Source: CAVWSM01 sp963798505 (GTDB lineage Bacteria > Actinomycetota > Actinomycetes > Jiangellales > Jiangellaceae). Taken from it: a DNA stretch of 64,000 nt. Numbering within the stretch: the stretch's first letter is position 1; the number at the start of each line of letters is the position of its first letter. A program made the translations under genes and the position numbers. Below the pieces are notes generated by a model, which was not told the DNA's origin, did no database searches, and was given only the letters and a program-made list of their open reading frames with translations. The stretch lies in assembly GCA_963798505.1 (NCBI GenBank), contig CAWCTX010000019.1, positions 62,001 to 126,000 of the forward strand, written 5' to 3'. Below are positions 48,458-57,686 of this stretch, in pieces.

Positions 48458-49486
48458 TCAGCCCTTGGCCGGGATGAAGCCGACCCGGTCGTAGACCTCG
48501 GCCAGCGTCTTGGCAGCCACGTGCCGGGCGTGCTCAGCACCGCGCGCCAGAATGCCGTCGAGGGTCTCCGTGTCGTCGAGGTAGGCCAAGGTGCGCTCGC
48601 GCAGCGGGGTGAGCGCGTCGACCACGACGTCGGCGAGGTCCTTCTTGAAGTCGCCGTAGCCCTTGCCCTCGTAAGCCTGCTCCAGCTCGGCAATCGTGCG
48701 CCCGGTCAGCACCGAGAAGATCCGCAGCAGGTTGCTGATGCCTGGCTTGGCCGCCTCGTCGTAGCGGACCTCGCGCCCCGTGTCCGTCACGGCAGACTTG
48801 ATCTTCTTGGCGACGACCTTGGGGTCGTCAAGCAGCCACAGGCAACCGTTGCCGCCGATGCTCTTGCTCATCTGCTTGTCGACGAACTGCAGGTCGAGAA
48901 TCTTGGCGGTCTCTTTGAGGATGTAGGGCTCGGGCAGCCCAAACGTCTCGCCGAACCGCGTGTTGAAGCGTCCGCCTAGATCGCGGGTGAGCTCGATGTG
49001 CTGTCGCTGGTCCTCGCCGACGGGTACGTAGTTGGCCTGATAGATGAGGATGTCGGCTGCTTGCAGGATCGGGTAGGTGAACAAGCCGACCGTTGCCCGG
49101 TCGGCGCCCTGCCTGGACGACTTGTCCTTGAACTGCGTCATCCGGCTGGCCTCGCCGAAACCGGTGATGCAGTTGAGCACCCAGGCCAGCTGGGTGTGCT
49201 CGGGGACGTGCGACTGGACGAACAGCGTGCATCGCTCCGGATCGAGCCCCGCCGCGAGCAGCTGAGCCGCGGAGACGCGGGTGCGTCGGGGCAGCTCGGC
49301 CGGGTCGTGGTCGACGGTGATCGCGTGCAGGTCGACGACGCAGTAGAAGGCATCGTGCGTGTCCTGCAGAGCGACCCACTGCCGGATGGCGCCCAGGTAG
49401 TTGCCGAGGTGGAACGACTCGGCCGTCGGCTGGATGCCGGAGAGCACCCTGGGCAGCGACGTCGGCGCTGTGTCTACGGGGGACAT
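48458..49486 (-). CDS. trpS: Tryptophan-tRNA ligase
   Basis: A complete 342-residue class I synthetase. The HIGH-equivalent is in SGIQPTAESFHLGNYLGAI, with the KMSKS-equivalent KQMSKSIGG. ADILIYQANYVPVGEDQRQH carries the Trp/ATP site, followed by LTRDLGGRFNTRFG. Length normal. Charges tRNA-Trp in the cytoplasm. Intact, with ATG at 49486. First gene of a minus-strand set trpS, RNA ligase, DDN-type reductase. Confidence 0.96.
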   Translation of the reverse strand: MSPVDTAPTSLPRVLSGIQPTAESFHLGNYLGAIRQWVALQDTHDAFYCVVDLHAITVDHDPAELPRRTRVSAAQLLAAGLDPERCTLFVQSHVPEHTQLAWVLNCITGFGEASRMTQFKDKSSRQGADRATVGLFTYPILQAADILIYQANYVPVGEDQRQHIELTRDLGGRFNTRFGETFGLPEPYILKETAKILDLQFVDKQMSKSIGGNGCLWLLDDPKVVAKKIKSAVTDTGREVRYDEAAKPGISNLLRIFSVLTGRTIAELEQAYEGKGYGDFKKDLADVVVDALTPLRERTLAYLDDTETLDGILARGAEHARHVAAKTLAEVYDRVGFIPAKG

Positions 49487-49531
49487 GTCTCTATTGTGCC
49501 AGCCGCGGGATGCCCCTCCGGTGGCACGCGG

Positions 49532-50863
49532 CTACCCGGGTTGCTCCGCCGGGACCTCGCCGGGTTCGTCGCCACCGGTCTCAGGTCGAGGCTGCCGAGT
49601 CAGGCGCAGCCGGGCGATCCGCCGGCCGTCGAGCTCGGTCACGACCAGCCGGTGACCGTCGAAGTCCACCACCTCACCCAGGGCCGGGACGTGCCCGAGG
49701 ATGGCCACCACAAAGCCCGCGACTGTCTCGTACGGACCCTCGGGCAGGGCCAGCCCGGTCAGGTCCTCGAAGTCCTCGATGTTGAGCAGCCCGTCGACGT
49801 CGCGGTCCCCCGTGGCGCTGCGCGCGACCTGAGGTTCCTCGACGTCGTACTCGTCGAAGATGTCGCCGACGAGCTCCTCCACGAGGTCCTCGAGGGTGAC
49901 GATGCCGGCTGTGCCGCCATACTCGTCGGCCACGATCGCGAGATGGCTCCCCCTGCGGCGCAGCTCCGTGAGGGCGGGTAGGACGGGCTTGGTGCCGGGC
50001 AGCACGACGACTTCGCGGGCCAGGTCGCCGACACGCACGGATCGGTCGCGTACGGAGGGATCGAAGAGATCTCGTACGTGGACGAAGCCGACCACGTCGT
50101 CGGCGCTCCCCCGCACGACCGGATAGCGCGAGTGCGGCTTGTCCGCCGCGATCTTGACCGCCTGGTAGACGGGCGTGCTCGCGTCGAGAAAGTCGACCTC
50201 CGTGCGAGGGAGCATCACCTCACGCACCTGGCGGTCGCCGGCGTCGAAGACGTCTTCGACGATGCGGCGCTCCTCCTCGCCGAGCGCCTGATGCGCGGAC
50301 ACGAGATCACGCAGCTCCGCCTCGGAGATCGGCTGACGTTGGGCGCCTGGGTCGCCACCGAGCACCCTGACCAGCCAGTCGGCACTCTTGCCGAGCAGCC
50401 AGATGACGGGCCGCGTGAGGATCGCGATGCGGTCGACGAACGGCGCGAACAGGCGGGCCGTGCCCTCGGCGCGCTGGAGGGCGAGCCGCTTCGGGACCAG
50501 CTCGCCGAGCAGGATCGAGAAGTACGAGATCACGAGCGTGATCGCCACCAGCGCGACGGCGTTGGCCCAGCCCTCCGACAGCCCCCAGTCGACGAGCACC
50601 GGCGCGAGATCGTCGGCCAGGGTTGCTCCGCCGAACGCCGCCGACAGGAAACCCATCAGGGTCACGCCGATCTGCACGGCAGACAGGAACCGGTTGGGGT
50701 CCTCGGCGAGCCGAGCGATCCGGGCGCCTCGCCTGCCCTGCTGGGACAACGCCTTGACCTGGCCTTCGCGCAGCGAGACGAGCGCGATCTCGGTGGCGGC
50801 GAACACCCCGCCCACCAGGATGAACACGAGGACGAGCAGCGCGTTGAAGAGCGTCTCGTTCAT
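49532..50863 (-). CDS. CNNM/CorC-family membrane protein with CBS pair
   Basis: A complete 443-residue protein. N-terminal DUF21 domain with about four helices (LFNALLVLVFILVGGVFAAT, the GELVPKRLALQRAEG block, the RPVIWLLGKSADWLVRV helix). Then two CBS domains (VMLPRTEVDFLDASTPVYQA, VRDLFDPSVRD, VLPALTELRRRGSHLAIVAD with EYGG) and a C-terminal CorC_HlyC domain (YETVAGFVVAILGHVPALGE). Thought to export or sense Mg2+/Co2+ at the membrane, with the CBS pair binding nucleotides. Divergent from galT across 143 bases. Confidence 0.92.
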   Translation of the reverse strand: MNETLFNALLVLVFILVGGVFAATEIALVSLREGQVKALSQQGRRGARIARLAEDPNRFLSAVQIGVTLMGFLSAAFGGATLADDLAPVLVDWGLSEGWANAVALVAITLVISYFSILLGELVPKRLALQRAEGTARLFAPFVDRIAILTRPVIWLLGKSADWLVRVLGGDPGAQRQPISEAELRDLVSAHQALGEEERRIVEDVFDAGDRQVREVMLPRTEVDFLDASTPVYQAVKIAADKPHSRYPVVRGSADDVVGFVHVRDLFDPSVRDRSVRVGDLAREVVVLPGTKPVLPALTELRRRGSHLAIVADEYGGTAGIVTLEDLVEELVGDIFDEYDVEEPQVARSATGDRDVDGLLNIEDFEDLTGLALPEGPYETVAGFVVAILGHVPALGEVVDFDGHRLVVTELDGRRIARLRLTRQPRPETGGDEPGEVPAEQPG

Positions 50864-51006
50864 CGACGGCCCGCAGGATCTGAGGGCTGACTATGGGCGC
50901 TTTCGTCCATGCGGATCAGGCTAGCCGACCCGGAGCAGCCGTCTCCGGCCACATCGGGGAGCATGGGCACGACCTGAACCGGACCGCACGTCGCCGAGGG
51001 AGCTGC

Positions 51007-52035
51007 ATGAGGCGTACTGACGGCAAGCTGGCCGATGGGCGTGAGGTGTTCTTCTATGACTTGAGCGACAAGTTCGGCCGGGTGGTCGAGGACCGGCGTG
51101 ACCTGGAGCCGTTCGACCCGCAGCCGGAGCTGCGCCATGACGTCCTGCGGGATGAGTGGGTGGGGTTTGCCGCGCATCGCCAGCACCGCACGCATCTGCC
51201 GCCGTCGGATGAGTGCCCGTTGTGCCCGTCGGTTGGTGGCCGGCTGACCGAGGTGCCGGCTGCGGGTTATGACGTGGTGGTGTTCGAGAACCGGTTCCCG
51301 TCCTACGCGTCGGGCCGGGGGCGTTGTGAGGTGGTGTGTTTCACCAGTGACCATGGTGGGTCGTTCGCCGGGTTGAGCCGGGCGCAGGCGCGGCTGGTGA
51401 TCGAGGCGTGGGCCGATCGCACCGCGGAGCTGTCGGCGCGGCCGGACGTGGCGCAGGTGTACTGCTTCGAGAATCGGGGTGAGGCGATCGGGGTCACTTT
51501 GCATCATCCGCATGGGCAGATCTACGGCTACCCGTTCGTCACGCCACGGACGCGGGAGACGCTGGATGCGGTGCGGCGGTATGCGGCGGAAACCGGCGGC
51601 AACCTGTTCGGCGAGCGGCTGCGCGCCGAGCGGGACGAGGGGGTACGGGTGGTGGCGCGCAGCGAGCATTGGACGGCGTTCGTGCCGTACGCGGCGCACT
51701 ACCCGGTCGAGGTGCACCTGTATCCGCACCGGCAGGTGCCCGACCTGCCCGCCCTCGACGACGCCGAGCGGGACGATCTGGCCGGGATCTACCTCGACGT
51801 GCTGCGCCGCCTCGATGCGCTGTACGGGTTTGCGTTGCCGTACGTGTCGGGCTGGCACCAGGCCCCCGTACGGCGCCGATCGGGACCTGGCCTGGCTGCA
51901 TCTGGAGCTGTTCAGCGTGCAGCGCAGCCCGGACAAGCTGAAGTTCCTGGCCGGGTCGGAGTCGGGGATGGACGCGTTCATCAACGACGTGCTGCCCGAG
52001 GACGTGGCGCGCGGCTGCGCGAGGTCGTGCTTTGA
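51007..52035 (+). CDS. galT: Galactose-1-phosphate uridylyltransferase, two indels near the end
   Basis: ATG 51007 with GGGAGCTGC upstream. 342 residues. Zinc-site Cys pair in SDECPLCPSVGG, and the catalytic HPH in GVTLHHPHGQIYGYPF. The second zinc/His region is VPYAAHYPVEVHLYPHRQVP. Indels near 51862 and 52010 shift the segment RDLAWLHLELFSVQRSPDKL into another frame before returning to REVVL and the stop. Transfers UMP from UDP-glucose to Gal-1-P in the Leloir pathway. First gene of galT-galK-galM. Confidence 0.94.
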   Translation: MRRTDGKLADGREVFFYDLSDKFGRVVEDRRDLEPFDPQPELRHDVLRDEWVGFAAHRQHRTHLPPSDECPLCPSVGGRLTEVPAAGYDVVVFENRFPSYASGRGRCEVVCFTSDHGGSFAGLSRAQARLVIEAWADRTAELSARPDVAQVYCFENRGEAIGVTLHHPHGQIYGYPFVTPRTRETLDAVRRYAAETGGNLFGERLRAERDEGVRVVARSEHWTAFVPYAAHYPVEVHLYPHRQVPDLPALDDAERDDLAGIYLDVLRRLDALYGFALPYVSGWHQAPVRRRSGPGLAASGAVQRAAQPGQAEVPGRVGVGDGRVHQRRAARGRGARLREVVL

Positions 52036-53133
52036 CCGGCGGGGTGTGGGCGGCGCCGGGGCGGGTCAACCTGATCGGTGAGCACACCGACTACAACGAC
52101 GGGTTCGTGCTGCCGCTCGCGCTGCGCCAGCACACCACGGTCCGCGCCACGGTCAACGACACCGCGACCGTGCGGGTGTCGACTCGACGCACACCGGGTG
52201 AGGTCGCGTTCGGCCTGGACACCCAACCGGGCGAGGTGACCGGGTGGGCCGCCTACGTCGCCGGCGTGGTGTGGGCACTGCGCGCCGGCGGGGCACGAGG
52301 TGCCGGGCGGCGGATCTGCGCATCGACAGCGACGTGCCCATCGGGGCCGGTCTGTCGTCGTCGGCGGCGCTCGAGTGCGCGGTCGCGGTCGCCCTCGACG
52401 AGCTCGGCGGGCTGGGGCTGGGCCGCACCGAGCTGGCGCTGCTCGCGCAGCGGGCCGAGAACGACTACGTCGGGGTGCCGTGCGGGGTGATGGACCAGAT
52501 GGCCGCGATGCACGGGCGGGCCGGGCATCTGGTGTACCTCGACTGCCGCACGCTCGCCGTGGAGCTGGTGCCGTTCGACCTGGCCGCGGCCGGGCTGGCG
52601 CTGCTCGTCGTCGACACCAAAGCGCCGCACCGGCTCGTCGACGGCGAGTACGCCGACCGGCGCCGCACCTGCGAGCAGGCCGCGGACGCGTTGGGCGTAC
52701 GAGCACTGCGGGACGTACCGCTCGACGGCCTCGACGCGGCACTCGCGGCGCTGCCGGATCAGACCACCCGTCGCCGGGTGCGGCACGTCGTCACCGAGAA
52801 CGCCCGCGTGCTGGACACGGTGGCTCTGCTGCGTGACGGCAAGCTGGCCGACATCGGGCCGCTGCTGACCGCCTCGCACGCCTCGATGCGCGACGACTAC
52901 CAGATCACCGTCCCCGAGATCGACGTCGCGGTCGAGGCGGCGCTCGCGGCCGGGGCGCTCGGCGCGACGGATGACCGGCGGCGGGTTCGGCGGCTGCGTC
53001 ATCGCGCTGGCCGAGGCCGACAGCGGTGGATGCGATCATTGACCGGGTACGGTCCGCGTATGCAGGGCACGGGTTCACCGAGCCGCTCGCGTTCGTGGCC
53101 GAAGCGGCCGACGGAGCGCGACGGCAGGAGTGA
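52032..53133 (+). CDS. galK: Galactokinase, three indels
   Basis: TTG 52032 overlaps the galT stop as TTGA, giving a coupled start. The galactokinase signature is GRVNLIGEHTDYNDGFVLPL. The GHMP ATP loop is PIGAGLSSSAALECAVA, and the C-terminal motif MTGGGFGGCVIALAEA is present. Indels are inferred near 52300, 52970 and 53022; the final frame stops at 53131-53133. Repaired length about 366. Phosphorylates galactose to Gal-1-P. All catalytic motifs survive repair, so the breaks are probably not biological. Confidence 0.93.
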
Positions 53134-53137
53134 CGGC

Positions 53138-54053
53138 ATGAGCCCCACTGGCGAGCAGTACGACATCGTCGCCGGCCGGCTATGCAGCCACCATCACGGA
53201 GGTCGGCGGGACGCTGCGCACCCTCGCGTACGCGGGGAGACCGCTCGTCGTGGGTTTCGGCGCGGACGAGATCCGGCCGGCGTACCGCGGCGCGCTCTTG
53301 GCGCCGTGGCCCAACCGGGTCGCTGACGGGCGCTACTCGTGGGGCGGCACCCAGCAGCTGCCACTGACCGAGCCGGAGCGGGGCAACGCGCTGCACGGCT
53401 TGGTGTCCTGGGTGCGCTGGGCGCCGGTTTCCCATGACCCCGACCAGGTCGTGCTCGAGCATGCGCTCGTCCCGCAGACGGGCTATCCGTTTCAGCTGCT
53501 GCTTCGGGCGACGTACAGGCTCGATGAGGGCGGGCTGACGACCACCCTCGCGGCGACCAACGTCGGCTCCGCGGCAGCGCCGTACGGCTGCGGCCCGCAC
53601 CCCTACCTCGTCGCCGGCGGTGGGCGCGTCGATGACTGGTCGCTGTCGCTGCCGGCGTCGCGCTATCTCGAGGTGAGCGAGGATCGCTTGCTGCCGGTCG
53701 CCGAGAAGGCGGTCGATGGGTCGCTGTACGACTTCCGCAACGGCGCGCCGATCGGCGACGCGTTCATCGACCACGCGTTCACGTCGCTGGCCGTGGGCAC
53801 CGATGGCCTCACCCGGGTGCGGTTGACCGGTGCCGATGGCGGCGGCGTCGAGTGCAGCTGGGACCCGGACACGCTTCCGTGGGTGCAGGTGCACACCGCA
53901 GACCGCCGGAACCGGGACGAGAGCAGACTCGGCCTGGCCGTCGAGCCCATGACGTGCCCGCCCGACGCCTTCAACCTTCAAAGGAACGTGATCGTCATCG
54001 AGCCGGGTGCCACCCACACCGCTTCGTGGACGATCACAGCGATCCGGCAGTGA
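53138..54053 (+). CDS. galM: Aldose 1-epimerase family protein, one frameshift
   Basis: ATG 53138 is 4 bases after galK. After an indel near 53180 the galactose-mutarotase-like beta-sandwich is continuous: FGADEIRPAYRGALLAPWPN, RVADGRYSWGG, GNALHGLVSWVRWAPVSHDP with the catalytic-region His, APYGCGPHPYLVAGGGRVDD, and DPDTLPWVQVHTADRRNRDE with LGLAVEPMTCPPDAFN supplying the late Glu. About 304 residues. Interconverts sugar anomers and so feeds GalK. The stop overlaps the next start as GTGA. Confidence 0.88.
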
Positions 54054-54857
54054 CGATCGAGACGCGGGCTGTCGGTGCAGTCACAGTCAGCGCGTTGCTC
54101 GACGGCAGCGGGCCGTTCTTTAAGCCGCCCAGCAAGGCGTTCCCCGATGCGTCACCGGAGGCGTGGCGTCGTGCTGTCGAGCTCGACCCAGCCGCCGAGG
54201 CGCCGGACGGGGCGTGGATGCTGCAGTTTCGCTGCTTCCTCGTGCGCAGCGCGGGGACGACGATCCTCGTCGACGCGGGCATCGGGCCAGTCGACTCGCC
54301 GGCAGCGGGCTGGGCGCCGGTGCCGGGACGGTTGCCCGATTCGCTTGGCGAAGCCGGTGTCGGGCCTGCGGACGTCGACATCGTCGTGCTCTCCCACCTG
54401 CACACCGACCACGTCGGATGGGCGGTGACAGATCTGGCACCGCACTTCCCCAACGCGCGTTACGTCCTGCAACGCGCCGAGCTCGACGCAATCGATGAGA
54501 TCAACCCGAGCCTGGCCGACGCGCTGATCGCGCCACTGGTTTCTGCGGACCGGCTCGAGGTCGCCGACGGCGATCGGCAGCTGGCTCAGGACGTGCGGGC
54601 CGTCGCGACCCCGGGGCACACGCCGGGACACCAGTCTGTGCTGGTTGCGTCCGATGGGACCTTGCTGCTCGTCGCCGCTGACCTGCTCGTGCATGCGGTG
54701 CAGCTCGTTGAACCACGGACGGTGTACGCGTTGGAGATGGACGCCGAGCAGGCCGCGGCGACACGCGTGCGACGTGCTCGGCGAGCTGAGCGAGCGGCGC
54801 GGCACGCTGGCCGCCTCGCACCTTGGTGAGCCGTTCATCGACCTGCCGCTGCGTTGA
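54050..54857 (+). CDS. Metallo-beta-lactamase fold hydrolase, one frameshift near the end
   Basis: GTG 54050 overlaps the galM stop (GTGA). 268 residues after repair. The zinc motif is VVLSHLHTDHVGWAV (HxHxDH), followed by AVATPGHTPGHQSVLVASDG and LLLVAADLLVHA, giving the third His and bridging Asp. An indel near 54765 shifts the last 30 residues (LGELSERRGTLAASHLGEPF). Family enzymes hydrolyse lactones, thioesters or phosphodiesters. Its place after galM hints at a sugar-lactone or glyoxalase role, but this is only context. Ends inside a hairpin repeat. Confidence 0.85.
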
Positions 54858-54941
54858 CCTGATCAGGGGCGCCCGTGTCCAATCCCAGACCTGATCAGGG
54901 GCGCCCGTGTCCAATAGGTTTGGACATGGGCGCCCCTGATC
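54856..54941. terminator. Bidirectional terminator hairpin with duplicated left arm
   Basis: A 28-base sequence beginning GACCTGATCAGGGGCGCCCG occurs twice exactly (54856-54883 and 54888-54915), 4 bases apart. The second copy pairs with 54920-54941 to make a 22-bp stem with one G-T wobble and a 5-base loop (TAGGT). Lies between the convergent MBL and mdh genes, so it probably terminates both. The first copy overlaps the MBL stop codon. Confidence 0.8.
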
Positions 54942-54957
54942 GGTGAAGGACGAGGGC

Positions 54958-55944
54958 TCAGATCAGGCCGAGGGCCTTGACGGCGTCGCGCTCCTCGGCG
55001 AGCTCGGCGACGGAGGCGTCGATGCGCTCGCGGGAGAATGCGTCGATCTCGAGCCCCTGGACTATCTCCCATCGACCGCCACGCGAGACGGCGGGGAACG
55101 ACGAGATGAGCCCCTCGGGGACGCCGTACGACCCGTCGGACGGCAGCGCCACCGACGTCCAGTCACCCTCTGCGGTGCCGTTGACCCAGTCGTAGACGTG
55201 GTCGATCGCGGCGTTGGCGGCCGACGCGGCCGACGACGCGCCGCGCGCCTCGATGATGGCCGCGCCACGCTTGGCGACCGTCGGGATGAACTCGTCGCGC
55301 AGCCAGGCGTCGTCGCCGATAACCTCGGCAGCCGGCTTGCCGGCGATCTCGGCGTGCTGCACGGATGGGTACTGCGTCGCCGAGTGGTTGCCCCAGATCG
55401 CAACCCTCTTGATCTCGGTCACCGGGACGCCGGTTTTCTTGGCCAGCTGGCTGAGCGCCCGGTTGTGGTCCAGCCGGGTCATGGCCGTGAACCGTTCGGC
55501 CGGCACATCGGGAGCGTGCGACTGCGCAATCAGCGCGTTGGTGTTGGCCGGGTTGCCCACGACGAGCACTCGGATGTCGTCGGCCGCTCCGGCGTTGAGC
55601 GCCTCACCCTGCGGCTTGAAGATGCCGCCGTTGGCGGAGAGCAGGTCACCGCGCTCCATGCCCGCCGTGCGTGGCCGCGCACCTACGAGAAGCGCGACAT
55701 TGGCACCGTCGAACGCAGCAGTCGCATCGTCGAAGATGTCGATCCCCGCGAGCAGCGGGAACGCGCAGTCGTCGAGCTCCATCGCGGTGCCCTCGGCGGC
55801 CTTGACAGCCTGCGGGATCTCCAGCAGCCGCAGTCGCACGGGCGTCTCGGCGCCCAGCAGCTGTCCGGAGGCGATGCGGAAGAGCAGCGCGTAGCCGATC
55901 TGGCCCGCGGCGCCAGTGACGGTGACATTCACCGGGGTCGTCAT
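54958..55944 (-). CDS. mdh: Malate dehydrogenase
   Basis: A complete 328-residue NAD-dependent malate dehydrogenase. The Rossmann loop is VTVTGAAGQIGYALLFRIAS. LLVGARPRTAGMERGDLLSA carries the substrate Arg pair on the mobile loop. VLVVGNPANTNALIA, AMTRLDHNRALSQLA (Asp and Arg) and VAIWGNHSATQYPSVQHA with the catalytic His follow. Converts malate and oxaloacetate in the TCA cycle. Sits 31 bases downstream of icd on the same strand. Intact. Confidence 0.97.
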   Translation of the reverse strand: MTTPVNVTVTGAAGQIGYALLFRIASGQLLGAETPVRLRLLEIPQAVKAAEGTAMELDDCAFPLLAGIDIFDDATAAFDGANVALLVGARPRTAGMERGDLLSANGGIFKPQGEALNAGAADDIRVLVVGNPANTNALIAQSHAPDVPAERFTAMTRLDHNRALSQLAKKTGVPVTEIKRVAIWGNHSATQYPSVQHAEIAGKPAAEVIGDDAWLRDEFIPTVAKRGAAIIEARGASSAASAANAAIDHVYDWVNGTAEGDWTSVALPSDGSYGVPEGLISSFPAVSRGGRWEIVQGLEIDAFSRERIDASVAELAEERDAVKALGLI

Positions 55945-55975
55945 TGCAGCAGAACTCCTTCGTTCCGTACGGAGG

Positions 55976-57193
55976 TCACGACATTCGCTTCTGCAGGTTC
56001 TCGTCCAGCGTGCCGAGGAAGTCCTGCGTGGTGAGCCAGCCCTGGTCGGGACCGACGAGCAGCGCGAGGTCCTTGGTCATCTGCCCCGACTCGACAGTCT
56101 CGACGCAGACCTCCTCGAGCGCCTTGGCGAAGGCGGTGACCTCGGGCGTCCCGTCGAGCTTGCCGCGGTGCTTGAGGCCACCGGTCCACGCGTAGATCGA
56201 GGCGATCGGGTTGGTCGAGGTCGGCTTGCCCTGCTGGTGCATCCGGTAGTGCCGCGTCACGGTGCCATGCGCCGCCTCGGCCTCGACCGTCTTGCCATCG
56301 GGCGTCATGAGCACGGAGGTCATGAGGCCCAGCGATCCGAAGCCCTGCGCAACCGTGTCGGACTGCACGTCACCGTCGTAGTTCTTGCAGGCCCACACAT
56401 AGCCGCCCTCCCACTTGAGCGCGGCGGCAACCATGTCGTCGATCAACCGGTGCTCGTAGGTCAGCCCGGCGGCCTCGAACTTGTCCTTGAACTCGCGGTC
56501 GTAGATCTCCTGGAACGTGTCCTTGAACATGCCGTCGTAGGCCTTGAGGATCGTGTTCTTCGTCGACATGTAGACCGGGAGCCCGCGCTGCAGGCCATAC
56601 GACAACGAGGCGTGCGCAAAGTCCTCGATCGACTGCTTGTAGTTGTACATGCCGAGTGCGACGCCGCCGCCCTCCGGGAACTGCGCGATCTCCATCTCGA
56701 CGGGCTCGCTGCCGTCTGCCGGCGTGTAGGTGATGGTCACCGTGCCCGGGCCGGGAACCTTGAAGTCGGTCGCCTTGTACTGGTCGCCGTGCGCGTGACG
56801 GCCGATCACGATCGGCTTGGTCCAGCTCGGCACGAGCCGCGGGATGTTGCTGATGACGATCGGCTCGCGGAAGATCACACCGCCGAGGATGTTACGGATG
56901 GTGCCGTTGGGTGAGCGCCACATCTTCTTGAGGCCGAACTCCTCGACCCGCGCCTCGTCGGGCGTGATGGTCGCGCACTTCACGCCGACGCCGTGCTCCT
57001 TGATGGCGTTGGCAGCGTCGATGGTGACCTGGTCGTCGGTCGCGTCACGGTGCTCGATGCCGAGGTCGTAGTACTTCAGGTCGACATCGAGGTAGGGCAG
57101 GATCAGTTGCTCCTTGATGAACGCCCAGATGATCCGGGTCATCTCGTCGCCGTCGAGCTCGACTACCGGTCCGGCTACCTTGATCTTCGCCAT
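55976..57193 (-). CDS. icd: NADP-dependent isocitrate dehydrogenase (type II, eukaryote-like)
   Basis: A complete 405-residue protein. VELDGDEMTRIIWAFIKEQL begins the domain, and SPNGTIRNILGGVIFREPIV contains the isocitrate-binding Ser/Asn. The NADP region is YDGDVQSDTVAQGFGSLGLM, then EAAHGTVTRHYRMHQQGKPT with STNPIASIYAWTGGLKHRG. The EMTRIIW start and this length place it with homodimeric type II ICDs rather than the larger monomeric actinobacterial type. Oxidises isocitrate to 2-oxoglutarate. Upstream of mdh, likely co-transcribed. Confidence 0.96.
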   Translation of the reverse strand: MAKIKVAGPVVELDGDEMTRIIWAFIKEQLILPYLDVDLKYYDLGIEHRDATDDQVTIDAANAIKEHGVGVKCATITPDEARVEEFGLKKMWRSPNGTIRNILGGVIFREPIVISNIPRLVPSWTKPIVIGRHAHGDQYKATDFKVPGPGTVTITYTPADGSEPVEMEIAQFPEGGGVALGMYNYKQSIEDFAHASLSYGLQRGLPVYMSTKNTILKAYDGMFKDTFQEIYDREFKDKFEAAGLTYEHRLIDDMVAAALKWEGGYVWACKNYDGDVQSDTVAQGFGSLGLMTSVLMTPDGKTVEAEAAHGTVTRHYRMHQQGKPTSTNPIASIYAWTGGLKHRGKLDGTPEVTAFAKALEEVCVETVESGQMTKDLALLVGPDQGWLTTQDFLGTLDENLQKRMS

Positions 57194-57296
57194 CTCAGAC
57201 GTACTCCTCTGTGCTTCTGTGGCGTGCTGGTCGCGACTCGCGCGACACGATCTCTCGATGTCAAGACAATTGTCGTACGAGCATAGCGTCCACCAG

Positions 57297-57686
57297 TCAG
57301 GCGCTCGGTGGCGGGACGACCAAGGCCAGCGTCATCGTCGCAACCGCGAAGAAGGCCAGGGTGAGCACGTCCACGGTGCGCCCACGCACCTTGAGCAGGC
57401 CCGCCTGCTGGTCGGACAGGACCGCCCGCAGAACGGCACCCAGCAGCAGCGCAGCGCCGAACACGAACGTGCCGCGCTTGAAGTGATCGCTGATGACGAC
57501 GCCCAGCCCAGTGAGCGCGGTGGCGAGCACGAGGAGCAGCGGCCACTCGTCCCACCACCGCCTCTTGCGACTTGTCAGCTTGTCAGAACGGCTGACCTGG
57601 GGTGATGCCGCCGGCTGTTCTGACAAGTGCGAGGTTGGCGGCACCGGCTGCGGCGGCGGAGCGTCCTGGCGCACTGGCTCGGTCAT
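57297..57686 (-). CDS. DUF3017 membrane protein with a repeat-derived N-terminal segment
   Basis: ATG 57686 overlaps the folD stop (ATGA). 129 residues: a disordered N-terminus rich in Pro and Ser (TEPVRQDAPPPQPVPPTSHL, then SEQPAASPQVSRSDK), then about three helices (WPLLLVLATALTGLGVVISD, FVFGAALLLGAVLRAVL, VLTLAFFAVATMTLALVV). The last two helices and their RxGLLxVRxRxxDV-like link are typical of DUF3017. The palindromic repeat at 57579-57627 lies inside the disordered part. Function unknown; conserved next to folD in actinobacteria. Confidence 0.82.
   Translation of the reverse strand: MTEPVRQDAPPPQPVPPTSHLSEQPAASPQVSRSDKLTSRKRRWWDEWPLLLVLATALTGLGVVISDHFKRGTFVFGAALLLGAVLRAVLSDQQAGLLKVRGRTVDVLTLAFFAVATMTLALVVPPPSA
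57579..57627. repeat. Palindromic repeat unit C (TTGTCAGAA family), inside DUF3017
   Basis: Left arm CTTGTCAGAACGGCTGACCT at 57579-57598; right arm GGCTGTTCTGACAAG at 57613-57627. The arms pair at 13 of 14 positions. The left arm matches units A and B at 29.3 kb. Unlike them, it is within a coding region, in the linker that precedes the first membrane helix. Confidence 0.65.
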
